Assembly: GCA_016719485.1 (NCBI GenBank)
Contig: JADJZB010000020.1
Span: 124,001-188,000, forward strand
Direction of reading: 5' to 3'
Length of the DNA stretch: 64,000 nt
Source of the DNA: Holophagales bacterium
GTDB taxonomy: Bacteria; Acidobacteriota; Thermoanaerobaculia; UBA5066
The notes under the pieces were generated by a model. It saw only the letters and a list, made by a program, of their open reading frames with translations, was not told where the DNA came from and ran no database searches. Shown here one piece after another: positions 55,735 through 64,000 of this stretch. A program made the translations under genes and the position numbers. Each line of letters starts with the position of its first letter. Position 1 is the stretch's first letter.

Positions 55735-57309
55735 TCAGGGCCTCTTGCGCTGCGCGACGGCGAGCGGGTCCTGGGTGACGTTGTCGATCACGTAGGCAAC
55801 GCTCCCGACGACGCAGCCCGAGGTGGCGTTCGTCACGAGCACGGAGCCCGACGGGAGGTTGTTTCCCGTGGCGTCTCCGAGCGACTGTTGCACGTAGCGC
55901 GTGGCGGGGACCGTGAGGACGAGCTGGGATCCGACGCGCCGGCCATCCTCGCCGCGGGCCTCGACCTCGACGACGCACTCCTTCTCGCTCAGGTTGTAGA
56001 CGCCGACGTTGGTCCTGAAGGCCGAATCCTGCCTCACACCGGTGAGAACGCCGATCTCGCCCGTGAGCAGGATGGCCGCGGACGACGGGTTCTTGACGTC
56101 ACCGGCGAGCGCGAACTGGCCGTTCGTACCCCCGCCCGCGACGGGCGCCCACGTCCTCGCGCCCGCCGTGACGTATCCGGTGGAGAAGACGAGCAGGGAA
56201 CCGAAGGTCTGCTCCAGGCCGAAGGCCGTCTTCACGACGTCACGAATCGTCTTCGAGCCGTAGGGGGAAAGGCGGATCAGGGAGGACTCGCGCCGACCGG
56301 CCGACGTCCAGAGCTCGATCCCGACGACGGACTCCGTCGATTGCATGTTCGAGACCGAGAAGTCGGAGACGTAGGGGATACCGGCGGCGTTGGTGACGTT
56401 GGCGACCGAAGGGACGATGCTCGTGTATCGCCATACGGGCGCGTCGCGCTGGACGAGGAGCCTCAGGACTCCGCCGGAGGTCGGAAGCGTGGCGGTCTCC
56501 CCGGCAGCGAGCGGAAACGGTCCGTCAGGCGTGCGATCAAGCGAAGCGACGCCGGAGGCGCCGGTGACGATCATCGTCGCCTGGCGGGTGATCGGGCTCT
56601 GGCCCGGGGGAGTCCACGTCAGGTCGACGGTCGTCGAAGCCACGGGAGCGGTGTACGCGAAGGCGGCCGAGGGGCCCGTGGCGGTGGCCGGATTCGCGTT
56701 CGTTCCGAGGGTCCAGGCGAACGCACCGGTCGTCAGAAGGGTCTCGTTGAGACCGTTGTAGGCGCGGGCGGAAATCTGCTCGCCGACATGCACGTCGAAA
56801 GTGGACCCGCAGCCGCCGCCGCCGGGCCCCGGCCCGCTGGGGCAAAGGTCGACGCCGTTCACGGCGATCCGGATCTCCGGGTCGACGACGACGGCCGCCC
56901 CGGCGACGAGAAGCGTGTAGGTCGTGCCGGCGGTGAGCGAGGCGACGATGCGGCCGCGGTCGCAGGCGTTCGCGACGGGAGTCAGCCCGCCGCAGCTGCC
57001 CGTGAAGAGGGTGAGGACGGGCTGGTAGCCGGCGGGCGTGCTGCCAGCGGTGTCGAAGGCATAGGAATCCGACGTTTCGGGACGAAAGGTGAACCAGACG
57101 GACTTGCCCGGAGCCGGCGTGACGCAGGCGACGGCAGGATCGCCCTCGGACGTCGCCTGGGTCGTGTCGAGCGACTGATTGAAGGGGAGCTCGAGGGCGG
57201 GAATCGAGGTTGCGGCGTTGCAGGCGTCGTTGGCGGGGGGGGCCGCGGCCGCGGGTGGGACGAGTGCGAGAAACAGGACTGCGATCAGCGATGAGCTCGG
57301 TTTCGACAT
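55735..57309 (-). CDS. exported beta-rich surface protein, unknown
   Basis: From ATG 57309 (AGGAGGT 7 nt upstream) the product is 524 residues with a signal peptide (LIAVLFLALVPPAAA). The first half contains a jelly-roll-like domain with cysteines (ANDACNAATSIPAL, FTGSCGGLTPVANACDRGR), the middle a beta domain with GETATLPTSGGVL, and the last about 210 residues (VSNMQSTESVVGIEL to VAQRKRP) are homologous to the protein at 59662. The function is unknown and no sorting signal is seen at the C-terminus. Confidence 0.75.
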   Translation of the reverse strand: MSKPSSSLIAVLFLALVPPAAAAPPANDACNAATSIPALELPFNQSLDTTQATSEGDPAVACVTPAPGKSVWFTFRPETSDSYAFDTAGSTPAGYQPVLTLFTGSCGGLTPVANACDRGRIVASLTAGTTYTLLVAGAAVVVDPEIRIAVNGVDLCPSGPGPGGGGCGSTFDVHVGEQISARAYNGLNETLLTTGAFAWTLGTNANPATATGPSAAFAYTAPVASTTVDLTWTPPGQSPITRQATMIVTGASGVASLDRTPDGPFPLAAGETATLPTSGGVLRLLVQRDAPVWRYTSIVPSVANVTNAAGIPYVSDFSVSNMQSTESVVGIELWTSAGRRESSLIRLSPYGSKTIRDVVKTAFGLEQTFGSLLVFSTGYVTAGARTWAPVAGGGTNGQFALAGDVKNPSSAAILLTGEIGVLTGVRQDSAFRTNVGVYNLSEKECVVEVEARGEDGRRVGSQLVLTVPATRYVQQSLGDATGNNLPSGSVLVTNATSGCVVGSVAYVIDNVTQDPLAVAQRKRP

Positions 57310-57383
57310 CCGGGGACCTCCTGTGCCGAGGGGACGGTAACGTTCCCGGTAGTGTCCCATGACGTCCTCACCCCACGCGCGGC

Positions 57384-57389
57384 TATCAT
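57384..57389 (+). promoter_or_regulatory. -10-like TATCAT, near-leaderless start of patatin gene
   Basis: TATCAT ends 9 nt before the ATG at 57398, without a Shine-Dalgarno. Confidence 0.4.
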
Positions 57390-57397
57390 GGGCGCCG

Positions 57398-59587
57398 ATG
57401 CGCCGGGCCGCACGGGGCGCGTTCGCCCTCTCTCTCCTCCTCGCCGCGTCCCCCTCGCCGGCCGAAACCCCGAAGAGGCCGCGCGTCGGTCTCGTGCTTT
57501 CCGGAGGCTCGGCCCACGGTTTCGCACATGTCGGCGTTCTCAAGGTGCTCGAGGAGCTGCGGGTCCCCGTCGACGTCGTCGCGGGGACGAGCATGGGCTC
57601 CATCGTCGGCGGCCTCTACGCCTCCGGGATGTCGCCGGCGGAGATGGAGCGTCTCCTCCTGACGACCGACTGGGAGGACCTCCTCGACGACCGGCCGTCC
57701 CGCGACCGCCTCTCGTACCGGCGCAAGCAGGACGACGTCCTCAACTACGTGGACCTCGAAATGGGCCTGACGAAGAAGGGGATCGCGTTTCCGTCGGGCC
57801 TCGTCGCGGGCCAGAAGCTGAGCTTCCTCCTGAAGTCGCTCACGCTCGGCACCGTCGGGGTCGAGAGCTTCGACGCGCTTCCGATCCCCTTCCGGTGCGT
57901 CGCCACCGACATCACGACCGGCGAGAAGGTCGTCCTCTCGGACGGGAGCCTGGCCGAGGCGATCCGGGCCAGCATGTCGCTGCCGGCCGTCTTCTCGCCG
58001 GTTCCCCGCGGGAGCCGGCTCCTCGTCGACGGCGGCCTCGTCGAGAACCTCCCCGTGGCCGAGGCGGAGGCGATGGGTGCCCAGGTCGTCGTCGCCGTCG
58101 ACGTCTCGAGCGACAAGCTCGACCCCGAGAAGCTCCTGTCGTTCGGCGGAGTCCTCAGCCGGACGATCAGCCTCCCGATCCGGCAGAACGTGTCGGCTGC
58201 CCTCCTGAGGGCGAGCGTCGTCGTAAGGCCCCGGGTCGGGGACATCCCGTCGATGGACTTCGCCCGCGCCGCCGATCTCGTGGCGCGCGGGGAGGCGGCG
58301 GGACGCGCCCTCGCGAAGGAGCTGTCGGCCCTCTCCGTCACCGAGGAGGAGTACAGCGCGTTTCGCGAGAGGGTGAGGGGGCGCCGACCCGAGTCTCCCG
58401 TCGTCGACGCGATCCAGACCGTCAGCGCCGGGGTCGACACCCGCCAGATCACGTCACGGCTCGAGACGCGGGTGGGGAGCCCGCTCGACGTGGCGGTCCT
58501 CAGGCGCGACCTGGACCGGATCTACGAGATGGGCGTCTTCGAGACGGTCGATTTCCGGCTCCTGCGCGACGAGGGCCGGAACGTCCTCCTGATCGACGCG
58601 CGACCCAAGTCGTGGGGCCCGACGTTTCTCCGCGTCGGCGGCGCCTTCGAGGCGAACTTCGACGGGAATGCCACGCTCGCGCTCCGCGCCACCCTCCACT
58701 CCATGCAGCTGAACGGGCGCGGCGGCGAGCTGAAGACGACCATCGAGCTCGGGACGGTCCCGGGCGCGAACCTCGAGTACTACCAGCCGCTCGACTACCG
58801 CGGCCGGTTCTTCGTCAGCGCCAGCGTCCTCTACCAGCGGTCGCTCGCCCGCGTCAGCGTTCCCGGCGGACCGGTCGGGGAGGCACAGGTGTCGGTCCTC
58901 CAGGCGGCGTTCGACGGAGGGGTGTCGCTCGGGTCGTACGGGCAGATTCACGCCGGCGTCTTCCGCGGCACGGGCGGCGCGGACATCGTTCTCGCGGAGG
59001 CGCCGCAGGAAGACCTGAGCTTCGACCACGGGGGCCTCTTCGGCTACGTCGGATACGACACGCTCGACGACCTCGCCTTCCCGCGCCGCGGGACTCTCGC
59101 CGCCGGCCGGCTGGAGGCCTTCCGCGAGGACATGGGCTCGGATTCGTCGTTCTACCGGCTCTTCGCGCGCGGCGTCCAGGTGCTGCCGCTCGGAGCGCGA
59201 ACGACCGTGATCGGCTCGGCGGGCTGGGAGGACACGCTCGGCAGCGACCCGCCTTACTACATGCTCTTCACGCTCGCCGACTTCAGCAGGGTCTCCGCCC
59301 TCTCCCGCGAGAACGTCGCAGGAGAGCGGGCGGCGTCGCTCTCGGCCTCGGTCTCCCACCGGATCGCGAGCCTCCCGACGCGCATCGGCCGCGGTGTCTA
59401 CGTCGGGGGGACGTTCGAGCTGGCGCGCGTCTGGACGCGCCGCGAGGAGACGAGCCTCTCGGGCCTGCGCCCCGCGGGGGGGATCTACGCCGGGGCCGAC
59501 ACCGTCCTCGGCCCGATCTACGCCGGAATCGTCTCCGGCTACGGCGGGAGCACGAACTTCTTCGTATTCCTCGGCCGGCCGTTCTGA
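57398..59587 (+). CDS. patatin-like phospholipase with BamA-type barrel (PlpD-like)
   Basis: The 729-residue protein has a signal peptide, a patatin domain with LVLSGGSAHGFAHVG, nucleophile Ser65 in GTSMGS and Asp211 in LLVDGGLVENLP, then a POTRA-like segment (ITSRLETRVGSPLDVAVLRRDLDRIY) and a C-terminal 16-strand-type barrel ending in an aromatic residue (FFVFLGRPF). This is the type Vd autotransporter plan, as in PlpD: the lipase is exported through its own barrel. The Gly-rich oxyanion loop reads GGSAHG instead of the usual GGGxRG. It is probably a surface or secreted lipase. Confidence 0.9.
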   Translation: MRRAARGAFALSLLLAASPSPAETPKRPRVGLVLSGGSAHGFAHVGVLKVLEELRVPVDVVAGTSMGSIVGGLYASGMSPAEMERLLLTTDWEDLLDDRPSRDRLSYRRKQDDVLNYVDLEMGLTKKGIAFPSGLVAGQKLSFLLKSLTLGTVGVESFDALPIPFRCVATDITTGEKVVLSDGSLAEAIRASMSLPAVFSPVPRGSRLLVDGGLVENLPVAEAEAMGAQVVVAVDVSSDKLDPEKLLSFGGVLSRTISLPIRQNVSAALLRASVVVRPRVGDIPSMDFARAADLVARGEAAGRALAKELSALSVTEEEYSAFRERVRGRRPESPVVDAIQTVSAGVDTRQITSRLETRVGSPLDVAVLRRDLDRIYEMGVFETVDFRLLRDEGRNVLLIDARPKSWGPTFLRVGGAFEANFDGNATLALRATLHSMQLNGRGGELKTTIELGTVPGANLEYYQPLDYRGRFFVSASVLYQRSLARVSVPGGPVGEAQVSVLQAAFDGGVSLGSYGQIHAGVFRGTGGADIVLAEAPQEDLSFDHGGLFGYVGYDTLDDLAFPRRGTLAAGRLEAFREDMGSDSSFYRLFARGVQVLPLGARTTVIGSAGWEDTLGSDPPYYMLFTLADFSRVSALSRENVAGERAASLSASVSHRIASLPTRIGRGVYVGGTFELARVWTRREETSLSGLRPAGGIYAGADTVLGPIYAGIVSGYGGSTNFFVFLGRPF

Positions 59588-59596
59588 AAAGGGAAA

Positions 59597-59621
59597 GGGG
59601 CAGGGACTGGGTCCCTGCCCC
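59597..59621 (-). terminator. rho-independent terminator for the 59662 gene
   Basis: GGGGCAGGGAC pairs perfectly with GTCCCTGCCCC around a 3-nt loop. On the minus strand the stem is followed by TTTCCCTTTT. It lies after the stop of the minus-strand secreted protein and 9 bp past the stop of the patatin gene. Confidence 0.75.
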
Positions 59622-59661
59622 GAGCCGCCGGCGAGCAGCGTGGATGGTCGGGGCCGGGGGC

Positions 59662-60447
59662 CTACTGTGCGGCCTGGTAGACGCCGTCGTTCGTCTTGTT
59701 GTCGACGACGGTGGAGTAGACGAGAAGCCCACCCCCCTGCACCTCGAACGTCACGAGGAAGTCGTCGTGCACGGTGTTCCCGGCCGTCGTGGGCGGGACG
59801 AGGTCGAAGACCGGCTGCTGCACCTGGCTCCAGGCGGGGATCGAGCGAACCTCTTCCCCGATCAGGGTGGCATTCGAGGTCCAGGCGCGGAACGTCACGG
59901 TCTTCGTGTCGAAGCTCGGATTGAAGTAGCCGACGTTCGTCCGCTTGCCCTTGCCCATCGCGCGGTCCTCGGCGCTCGCGTTCGCGAGCTGCAGGAGGCT
60001 CCCGCCCGAGAGAACGTTCTCGCCCCGGGCGTTGTCGACCTTCAGCAGCGTCTGGCCATTGCCCGCGGCGGTCTGGTCGTTCACGACGGAGTGAAAGAAG
60101 GTGGCCGGCCCGCTCGCGGTGATGCGCGCGGCCGCGAGACCCTCGAGTCCGCCGAAGAGAGCGGCGAGGACGTTCGGGATGGTGGCGTGAGTCGCGGCGG
60201 GGACGGTGGCCGTCACCGTCGCGGTCGGGGCGGAGAGGCCCGAGGTGTTCGAGACGAAACCGTCCACCGTGAGGGTGATCTCGGTGGCGGCTGGATTCCA
60301 GACGCTCAGGACCGAGTAGTACTTGGCGCCGCCCAGGCCCTCCGTATTCACTACGGACGGGTACCAGACCACGGTGTCGGCGGCGGGCGCGGCCGAGGCG
60401 CTGACGAGGAGCGCGGTGAGGGACGCGGCTGTGACGAGGTGCTTCAT
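59662..60447 (-). CDS. small exported beta protein, paralogue of 55735 C-terminus
   Basis: The 261-residue protein has a signal peptide (LTALLVSASAAPAA) and a single beta-rich domain. It aligns by eye with the last about 210 residues of the protein at 55735: YYSVLSVWNPAATEI versus YVSDFSVSNMQSTES, RTNVGYFNPSFDTKTVTF versus RTNVGVYNLSEKECVVEV, QQPVF/QQSLG, and a closing VVDNKTND versus VIDNVTQD. The pair looks like a duplicated surface adhesin or coat domain. No enzyme motif is apparent. Confidence 0.78.
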   Translation of the reverse strand: MKHLVTAASLTALLVSASAAPAADTVVWYPSVVNTEGLGGAKYYSVLSVWNPAATEITLTVDGFVSNTSGLSAPTATVTATVPAATHATIPNVLAALFGGLEGLAAARITASGPATFFHSVVNDQTAAGNGQTLLKVDNARGENVLSGGSLLQLANASAEDRAMGKGKRTNVGYFNPSFDTKTVTFRAWTSNATLIGEEVRSIPAWSQVQQPVFDLVPPTTAGNTVHDDFLVTFEVQGGGLLVYSTVVDNKTNDGVYQAAQ

Positions 60448-60594
60448 GTCTCTTCTCCTGTCGTGGCTTCGATTCCGAGGACACGCGTACTACGGCGGCC
60501 GGGCGCGGGCCGGATCTCGTCGCGGACGGGTCTGTGAGCGCCGTCACGGCCGGGACGGTACGATCCCGCGTCCCGGGCTTTCGGGGGAGGAACC

Positions 60595-63500
60595 GTGAAC
60601 GTTCGATCGATGGAATGCACGCACCTGATCGCCGCCGTTCTTCTGTCTGCCGCGCTCTCTGCCGCGGGCGCGCCGCCGGCCGTTCCGAACGGCGGCTTCG
60701 AGGAGGCCTCGGGCCCGCTCGCGGTCTCGTGGAGCGTCGAGGGCTCGCTCGGGACGGATGCCACCGTGTCGCGCGACGCCGCGGTCGCGCGGGGTGGGTC
60801 CGCCAGCCTGCGACTCCAGGCCCCGGCCCCGGCGTCGGTCGCCGTGTCCTCGGCCGAGGTCCTGCTCGAGGTCGGCCACGTCTATCGCCTCTCGGCGTTC
60901 GTGAGGACCGAGAAGGCCGTCTCCGACCCGACCGGCCGCTACCCGACGCCCGTCGCCGCGGCGCTGACGATGGCGTCGTTTCCCTTCACGAACCACTCGC
61001 CCGCTTCTGGCGCGACGCGCCCCTTCGAGAAGGTCGAGACGCTCTTCGTCGCGACGACCGCGAAGGACCGGGTCCGCCTGCACCTCGGCCTGAACGGCAC
61101 GGCGACCGGGACCGCCTGGTTCGATGACGTGACGCTCGAGGAAGTGACCGACGTCCGCGAGCTCGTCCCGATGGAGACGGTCCGCTGGCACGGGCCGGCG
61201 TTCCGCTACGACGAGAAGGGGTGGATCTACGTCCACGTCGAGGGGGAGCCGTACGCACGCGGCTTCCAGTACGGGACGCTCCTCTCCGAGGAGATCGCCG
61301 GCTACGCGAAGAAGCTCGGCATCCAGGAGAACCCGAAGGACGGGCCGGGCGCCTGGGCCGAGATGCGCTTCATGGCCGACGCCGTCTTCCTGCGGAAGTA
61401 CGAGGAGGAGTACCTCCTCGAGATGAAGGGGATCGCCGACGGCGCCGCGAAGGCGGGAGCGAAGATCGACGGACGTGCCGTCGACTTCCTCGACGTCGTG
61501 ACGATGAACTCCTCCATCGACCTCGACTACGTCAGGTCGGCCCTGCGCACGACGCCCCATCCCCTGACCGGTCGCAGCTTCCTGACGTCGGAAGACGAGG
61601 CGAAGATCCCCGAGCGGGCGCACAAGTGCTCCTCGTTCGTGGCCACGGGGCCGGCGACGAAGGACGGCCGCCCCGTGTTCGGCCAGATCTTCATGTGGGC
61701 CGGATACACGGGCGTCCACTTCAACGTCATCGCCGACGTCGTCCCGTCGAAGGGCCACCGCCTCGTCTACCAGACCTTCCCCGGTGGCATCCACTCCGGG
61801 ACGGACTACTACATGAACGCGGCCGGCATCCTCATCGGCGAGACGACGGTCGCGCAGACGCCGTGGAACCTCGACGGCACCCCGATGTCGAACCGGATCC
61901 GCAAGGCCGCGCAGTACGCGAGCTCGATCGACGACGTCGCGCGCATCCTCCGGGAGAACAACAACGGGATGTACACGAACGACTGGCCGATCGCGGACGT
62001 CAAGACGAACGAGGTCGCCATCCTCCTCCTCGGGACGAAGACGTCGAAGCTCTGGCGGACGAAGGAGGACCTCGCGCCGTTCGGGACGCCCGGCTTCCTC
62101 TGGGCGAACAACAACGCCCGCGACCCGGAAGTGCGCAAGGAATACGGGGTCCAGCCCGACGACGCGCCGTTCGACCCCGTCTACGGGCCGTGGGATCGCG
62201 ACGTCGCATTCCGGAAGTGGTACGACCGGGTGAAGGGGAAGATCGACGCGATCGAGGCGGTGAACCTCTGGGCCTCCTCCCCGATCAACCGGCCGCACGC
62301 CTGCGACGGGAAGGTCACGACGGCCGAGATGGCCGAGAAGCTCGTCTTCCTCGCCCACTACGGCAAGGTCACCCTGCGCGAGAAGTTCCCGGTGGCGGGG
62401 AATCGCCGGATGCCCGATCACCCGGGCGCCATCCCTCACCTCACCCTCGGCTACGCCGTCTTCAGTCCCGTCTTCATCGCCCAGAAGCTGAAGGAGGCGA
62501 AGGCGCAGGAGGCGGCCGCCACGACGCCGGTCGCGAAGGAGCCCTCCCTCGACCTCGCCGGCGTGGAGGCGTTCTTCAAGCTCGACAAGCCGAAGCTCTG
62601 GAAGGGGAGCGTCTTCCCGAAGACCGAAGCCGAGAACGGCCTCGTCTCGGGCTCGGCCGCTTACTGGCAGATCCTGAAGGGCCTCCCCGACGACGCGGCG
62701 AAGGCGCACGTCGCGCTCCGCGACCAGCTCGCCGGCCTGAACGCGAGGGCCGCGTACTTCGCGGCGGCGGAGGGCGACGTGGCGATCCGCGAGGCCAGGC
62801 GCGAGTACGGCCGCCGCTCGCCCTACCAGATCCCCCGCATCAAGGGGACCTTCGCGCTCCACCAGCTCCGGCTCCTCCTCGGTAACGACACCTTCCTGAA
62901 GGCGATGGACGCCGCCTTCACCGCCAGCAGGAACCGCGACGTGACGACCGCGGGGCTCGTCGCCGCCCTCTCCGGGGCGGCCGGGCGCGACGTCGCGCCG
63001 TTCCTGGCCCCGTGGATCGAGGCGAAGGGCTTTCCCGACCCGAAGGTCGAGGCGCGGGCCGAGCCGGACGGCGAGGAGTGGAAGGTGACCCTCGTCGTGA
63101 CACAGGCGGGATCGCCGTACCACTTCCTCGGGAGCGTCGCGATCGACGCCGGCGGAAAGCGCCTCGTGAGGCCGTACGAGGTGAAGGGCGAGCGGACGGA
63201 GCTGACGTTCGCCGTTCCGCAGAAGCCCGGGCGGGTCGTCTTCGACGCGGGGCGGGACATCCCGGTTCCCCTCGCGAACCCTCATTCCTTCGTCAACTTC
63301 TCCGACGACTTCGAGCGGACGAAGATCGTCTACGGGACGACGCGGCAAGTCGAGGCGAACCACACGCTCGCCCTCCGTTTCCAGGCCACGCTCGCCGACG
63401 CCTACAGCGAGGAGCTGCCGCCCGTCGTGAAGGACGCCGAGATTACCGAGGACGAGCTCGCCGCGAGCGACCTCTTCCTCCTCGGCCCGCCCTCGGACAA

Positions 63501-63789
63501 CGCGCTCGTCGCCCGGGTCCTGGAGAAGCTGCCCGTCACCTTCGGAAAGGGCTTCTTCACGTACGACGGGGTGACGTACCCGCGCCCCGACGACGGTCTC
63601 TACCTCTGCGTCCCGAGCCCCTGGAGTCCCGGGCGGGTCGTCTGGCTCTTCGCCGCCAACTCGGCGCTCCAGCTCCACCAGATGACGAAGAGCTATACCG
63701 GGAGCCTCCCGCAGTGGGCGGTCTGGCGCGGCGACGAGGTCAAGTCCCAGGGCTGGGCGCCGGTCGAAAGGTTCGTCTTCGAGCTCTAG
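60595..63789 (+). CDS. large exported C45-type Ntn hydrolase fused to an M1-like helical domain
   Basis: The 1064-residue product (GTG 60595, GGGGGAGG just upstream) has a signal peptide, a beta-sandwich carbohydrate-binding-like domain at about 25-190, a C45 acyltransferase/hydrolase-type N-terminal-nucleophile domain with Cys345 in AHKCSSFVATG and NAAGILIGETT, and a C-terminal region resembling the helical and beta domains of M1 aminopeptidases (GTFALHQLRLLLGNDTFLKAM, VAPFLAPWIEAKGFP). There is no HExxH zinc motif, so the C-terminus is not a peptidase. Cys345 is the expected nucleophile after self-cleavage. The substrate is probably an acylated peptide, amide or lipid (inference). Confidence 0.78.
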   Translation: MNVRSMECTHLIAAVLLSAALSAAGAPPAVPNGGFEEASGPLAVSWSVEGSLGTDATVSRDAAVARGGSASLRLQAPAPASVAVSSAEVLLEVGHVYRLSAFVRTEKAVSDPTGRYPTPVAAALTMASFPFTNHSPASGATRPFEKVETLFVATTAKDRVRLHLGLNGTATGTAWFDDVTLEEVTDVRELVPMETVRWHGPAFRYDEKGWIYVHVEGEPYARGFQYGTLLSEEIAGYAKKLGIQENPKDGPGAWAEMRFMADAVFLRKYEEEYLLEMKGIADGAAKAGAKIDGRAVDFLDVVTMNSSIDLDYVRSALRTTPHPLTGRSFLTSEDEAKIPERAHKCSSFVATGPATKDGRPVFGQIFMWAGYTGVHFNVIADVVPSKGHRLVYQTFPGGIHSGTDYYMNAAGILIGETTVAQTPWNLDGTPMSNRIRKAAQYASSIDDVARILRENNNGMYTNDWPIADVKTNEVAILLLGTKTSKLWRTKEDLAPFGTPGFLWANNNARDPEVRKEYGVQPDDAPFDPVYGPWDRDVAFRKWYDRVKGKIDAIEAVNLWASSPINRPHACDGKVTTAEMAEKLVFLAHYGKVTLREKFPVAGNRRMPDHPGAIPHLTLGYAVFSPVFIAQKLKEAKAQEAAATTPVAKEPSLDLAGVEAFFKLDKPKLWKGSVFPKTEAENGLVSGSAAYWQILKGLPDDAAKAHVALRDQLAGLNARAAYFAAAEGDVAIREARREYGRRSPYQIPRIKGTFALHQLRLLLGNDTFLKAMDAAFTASRNRDVTTAGLVAALSGAAGRDVAPFLAPWIEAKGFPDPKVEARAEPDGEEWKVTLVVTQAGSPYHFLGSVAIDAGGKRLVRPYEVKGERTELTFAVPQKPGRVVFDAGRDIPVPLANPHSFVNFSDDFERTKIVYGTTRQVEANHTLALRFQATLADAYSEELPPVVKDAEITEDELAASDLFLLGPPSDNALVARVLEKLPVTFGKGFFTYDGVTYPRPDDGLYLCVPSPWSPGRVVWLFAANSALQLHQMTKSYTGSLPQWAVWRGDEVKSQGWAPVERFVFEL

Positions 63790-63998
63790 CTCCGGGAGCC
63801 CCTCGGCTTCTTCTCGCGCGCGAGAAGCGCGAGAAGAAGCCCGAACGCGCCGAGGATCAGTGCACTGACGAACACGGAGCGGTCGTCTTCCCAGCGGAAG
63901 AGGAGCGGCGCCGCGCAGGTCGCCGCGGCGAGGAGCGAGGTGACGACTCCCGCCTCTTCCCGCTCGAGCGAGAGGAGCCCGAGCAGCAGCAGGACCGA
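63786..63998 (-). CDS. membrane protein, 5' end outside window
   Basis: A minus-strand frame is open from the right edge to TAG at 63788-63786, overlapping the stop of the C45-type gene. The 70 visible residues contain a hydrophobic helix (SVLLLLGLL), a loop with LLFRWEDDRSV, and a second helix (ALILGAFGLLLALL), ending in a basic tail (REKKPRGSRS). This looks like the C-terminus of a small multi-pass membrane protein. Its identity is not recognisable. Confidence 0.55.
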   Translation of the reverse strand, partial: SVLLLLGLLSLEREEAGVVTSLLAAATCAAPLLFRWEDDRSVFVSALILGAFGLLLALLAREKKPRGSRS

Positions 63999-64000
63999 CG

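Noticed and set aside
63811..63837. Inverted repeat CTTCTCGCG / CGCGAGAAG after the C45-type gene
   Set aside because: It lies within the coding sequence of the partial minus-strand membrane protein (LLALLAREKK), so it is explained by codon content.

Overview
The window is 64 kb of very GC-rich bacterial chromosome, densely coding on both strands. Intergenic gaps are short and none exceeds 300 bp. Many neighbouring genes overlap by ATGA or GTGA. The gene content points to an acidobacterium, possibly Thermoanaerobaculia-like: a VWFA-related acidobacterial protein, a DUF1800/DUF1501 pair, an exosortase H pair, a fused CcsB-CcsA cytochrome c maturation protein, a two-gene Gram-negative-type RND pump and many Sec-exported proteins of unknown function. 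I see no rRNA, tRNA, CRISPR array, transposase or prophage. Taxonomy is inferred from gene families only.

Layout. 1-3.4 kb: HEAT-repeat protein, mraY-like and murJ (lipid II synthesis and flipping). 3.5-6.8 kb: small membrane protein, then a Spy/CpxP-like protein with an OmpR-type regulator and sensor kinase, which looks like an envelope-stress module. 6.9-10.4 kb: acyl-CoA dehydrogenase, bacilliredoxin, membrane coiled-coil protein. Three long near-perfect palindromes of one REP-like family lie in the gaps at 3.4, 6.9 and 9.2 kb. 10.4-14.8 kb: large exported protein overlapping a VWA protein. 14.85-21.5 kb: smc, a LuxR-type regulator, and an FHA-AAA+ regulator lacking the sigma-54 contact motif. 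21.6-24.1 kb: exosortase H with its partner, divergent from a histidine kinase. 24.1-29.8 kb: a perfect CRP-type half-site pair, then DUF1800, DUF1501 and CcsBA. 29.8-33.5 kb: lipocalin-like protein and two tandem flavin-halogenase-like genes with about a dozen frameshifts. 33.7-37.7 kb: a two-subunit amino-acid/opine-type dehydrogenase and a zinc-finger RNase HI. 37.7-42.6 kb: beta-propeller protein, then a minus-strand KS / chain-length-factor / thioesterase operon. 42.6-47.4 kb: dCMP deaminase, REC-PilZ protein, TonB receptor and two exported proteins. 47.4-53.7 kb: TetR-regulated efflux operon in which the RND pump and TolC-like channel form one reading frame. 53.7-64 kb: DMT exporter, SMI1-like and NTF2-like proteins, two paralogous secreted proteins, a patatin/BamA-like protein and a very large C45-type hydrolase, ending in a partial membrane protein.

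Two patterns run across the window. First, several transcription-unit starts have TANNNT only 7-10 nt before the start codon and no Shine-Dalgarno, which suggests leaderless or near-leaderless mRNAs. Second, frameshifts in TetR, the RND gene and the two halogenase-like genes lie in or next to short C/G runs while the protein on both sides stays well conserved. This looks more like base-calling error than gene decay, so those genes may be intact in the organism.
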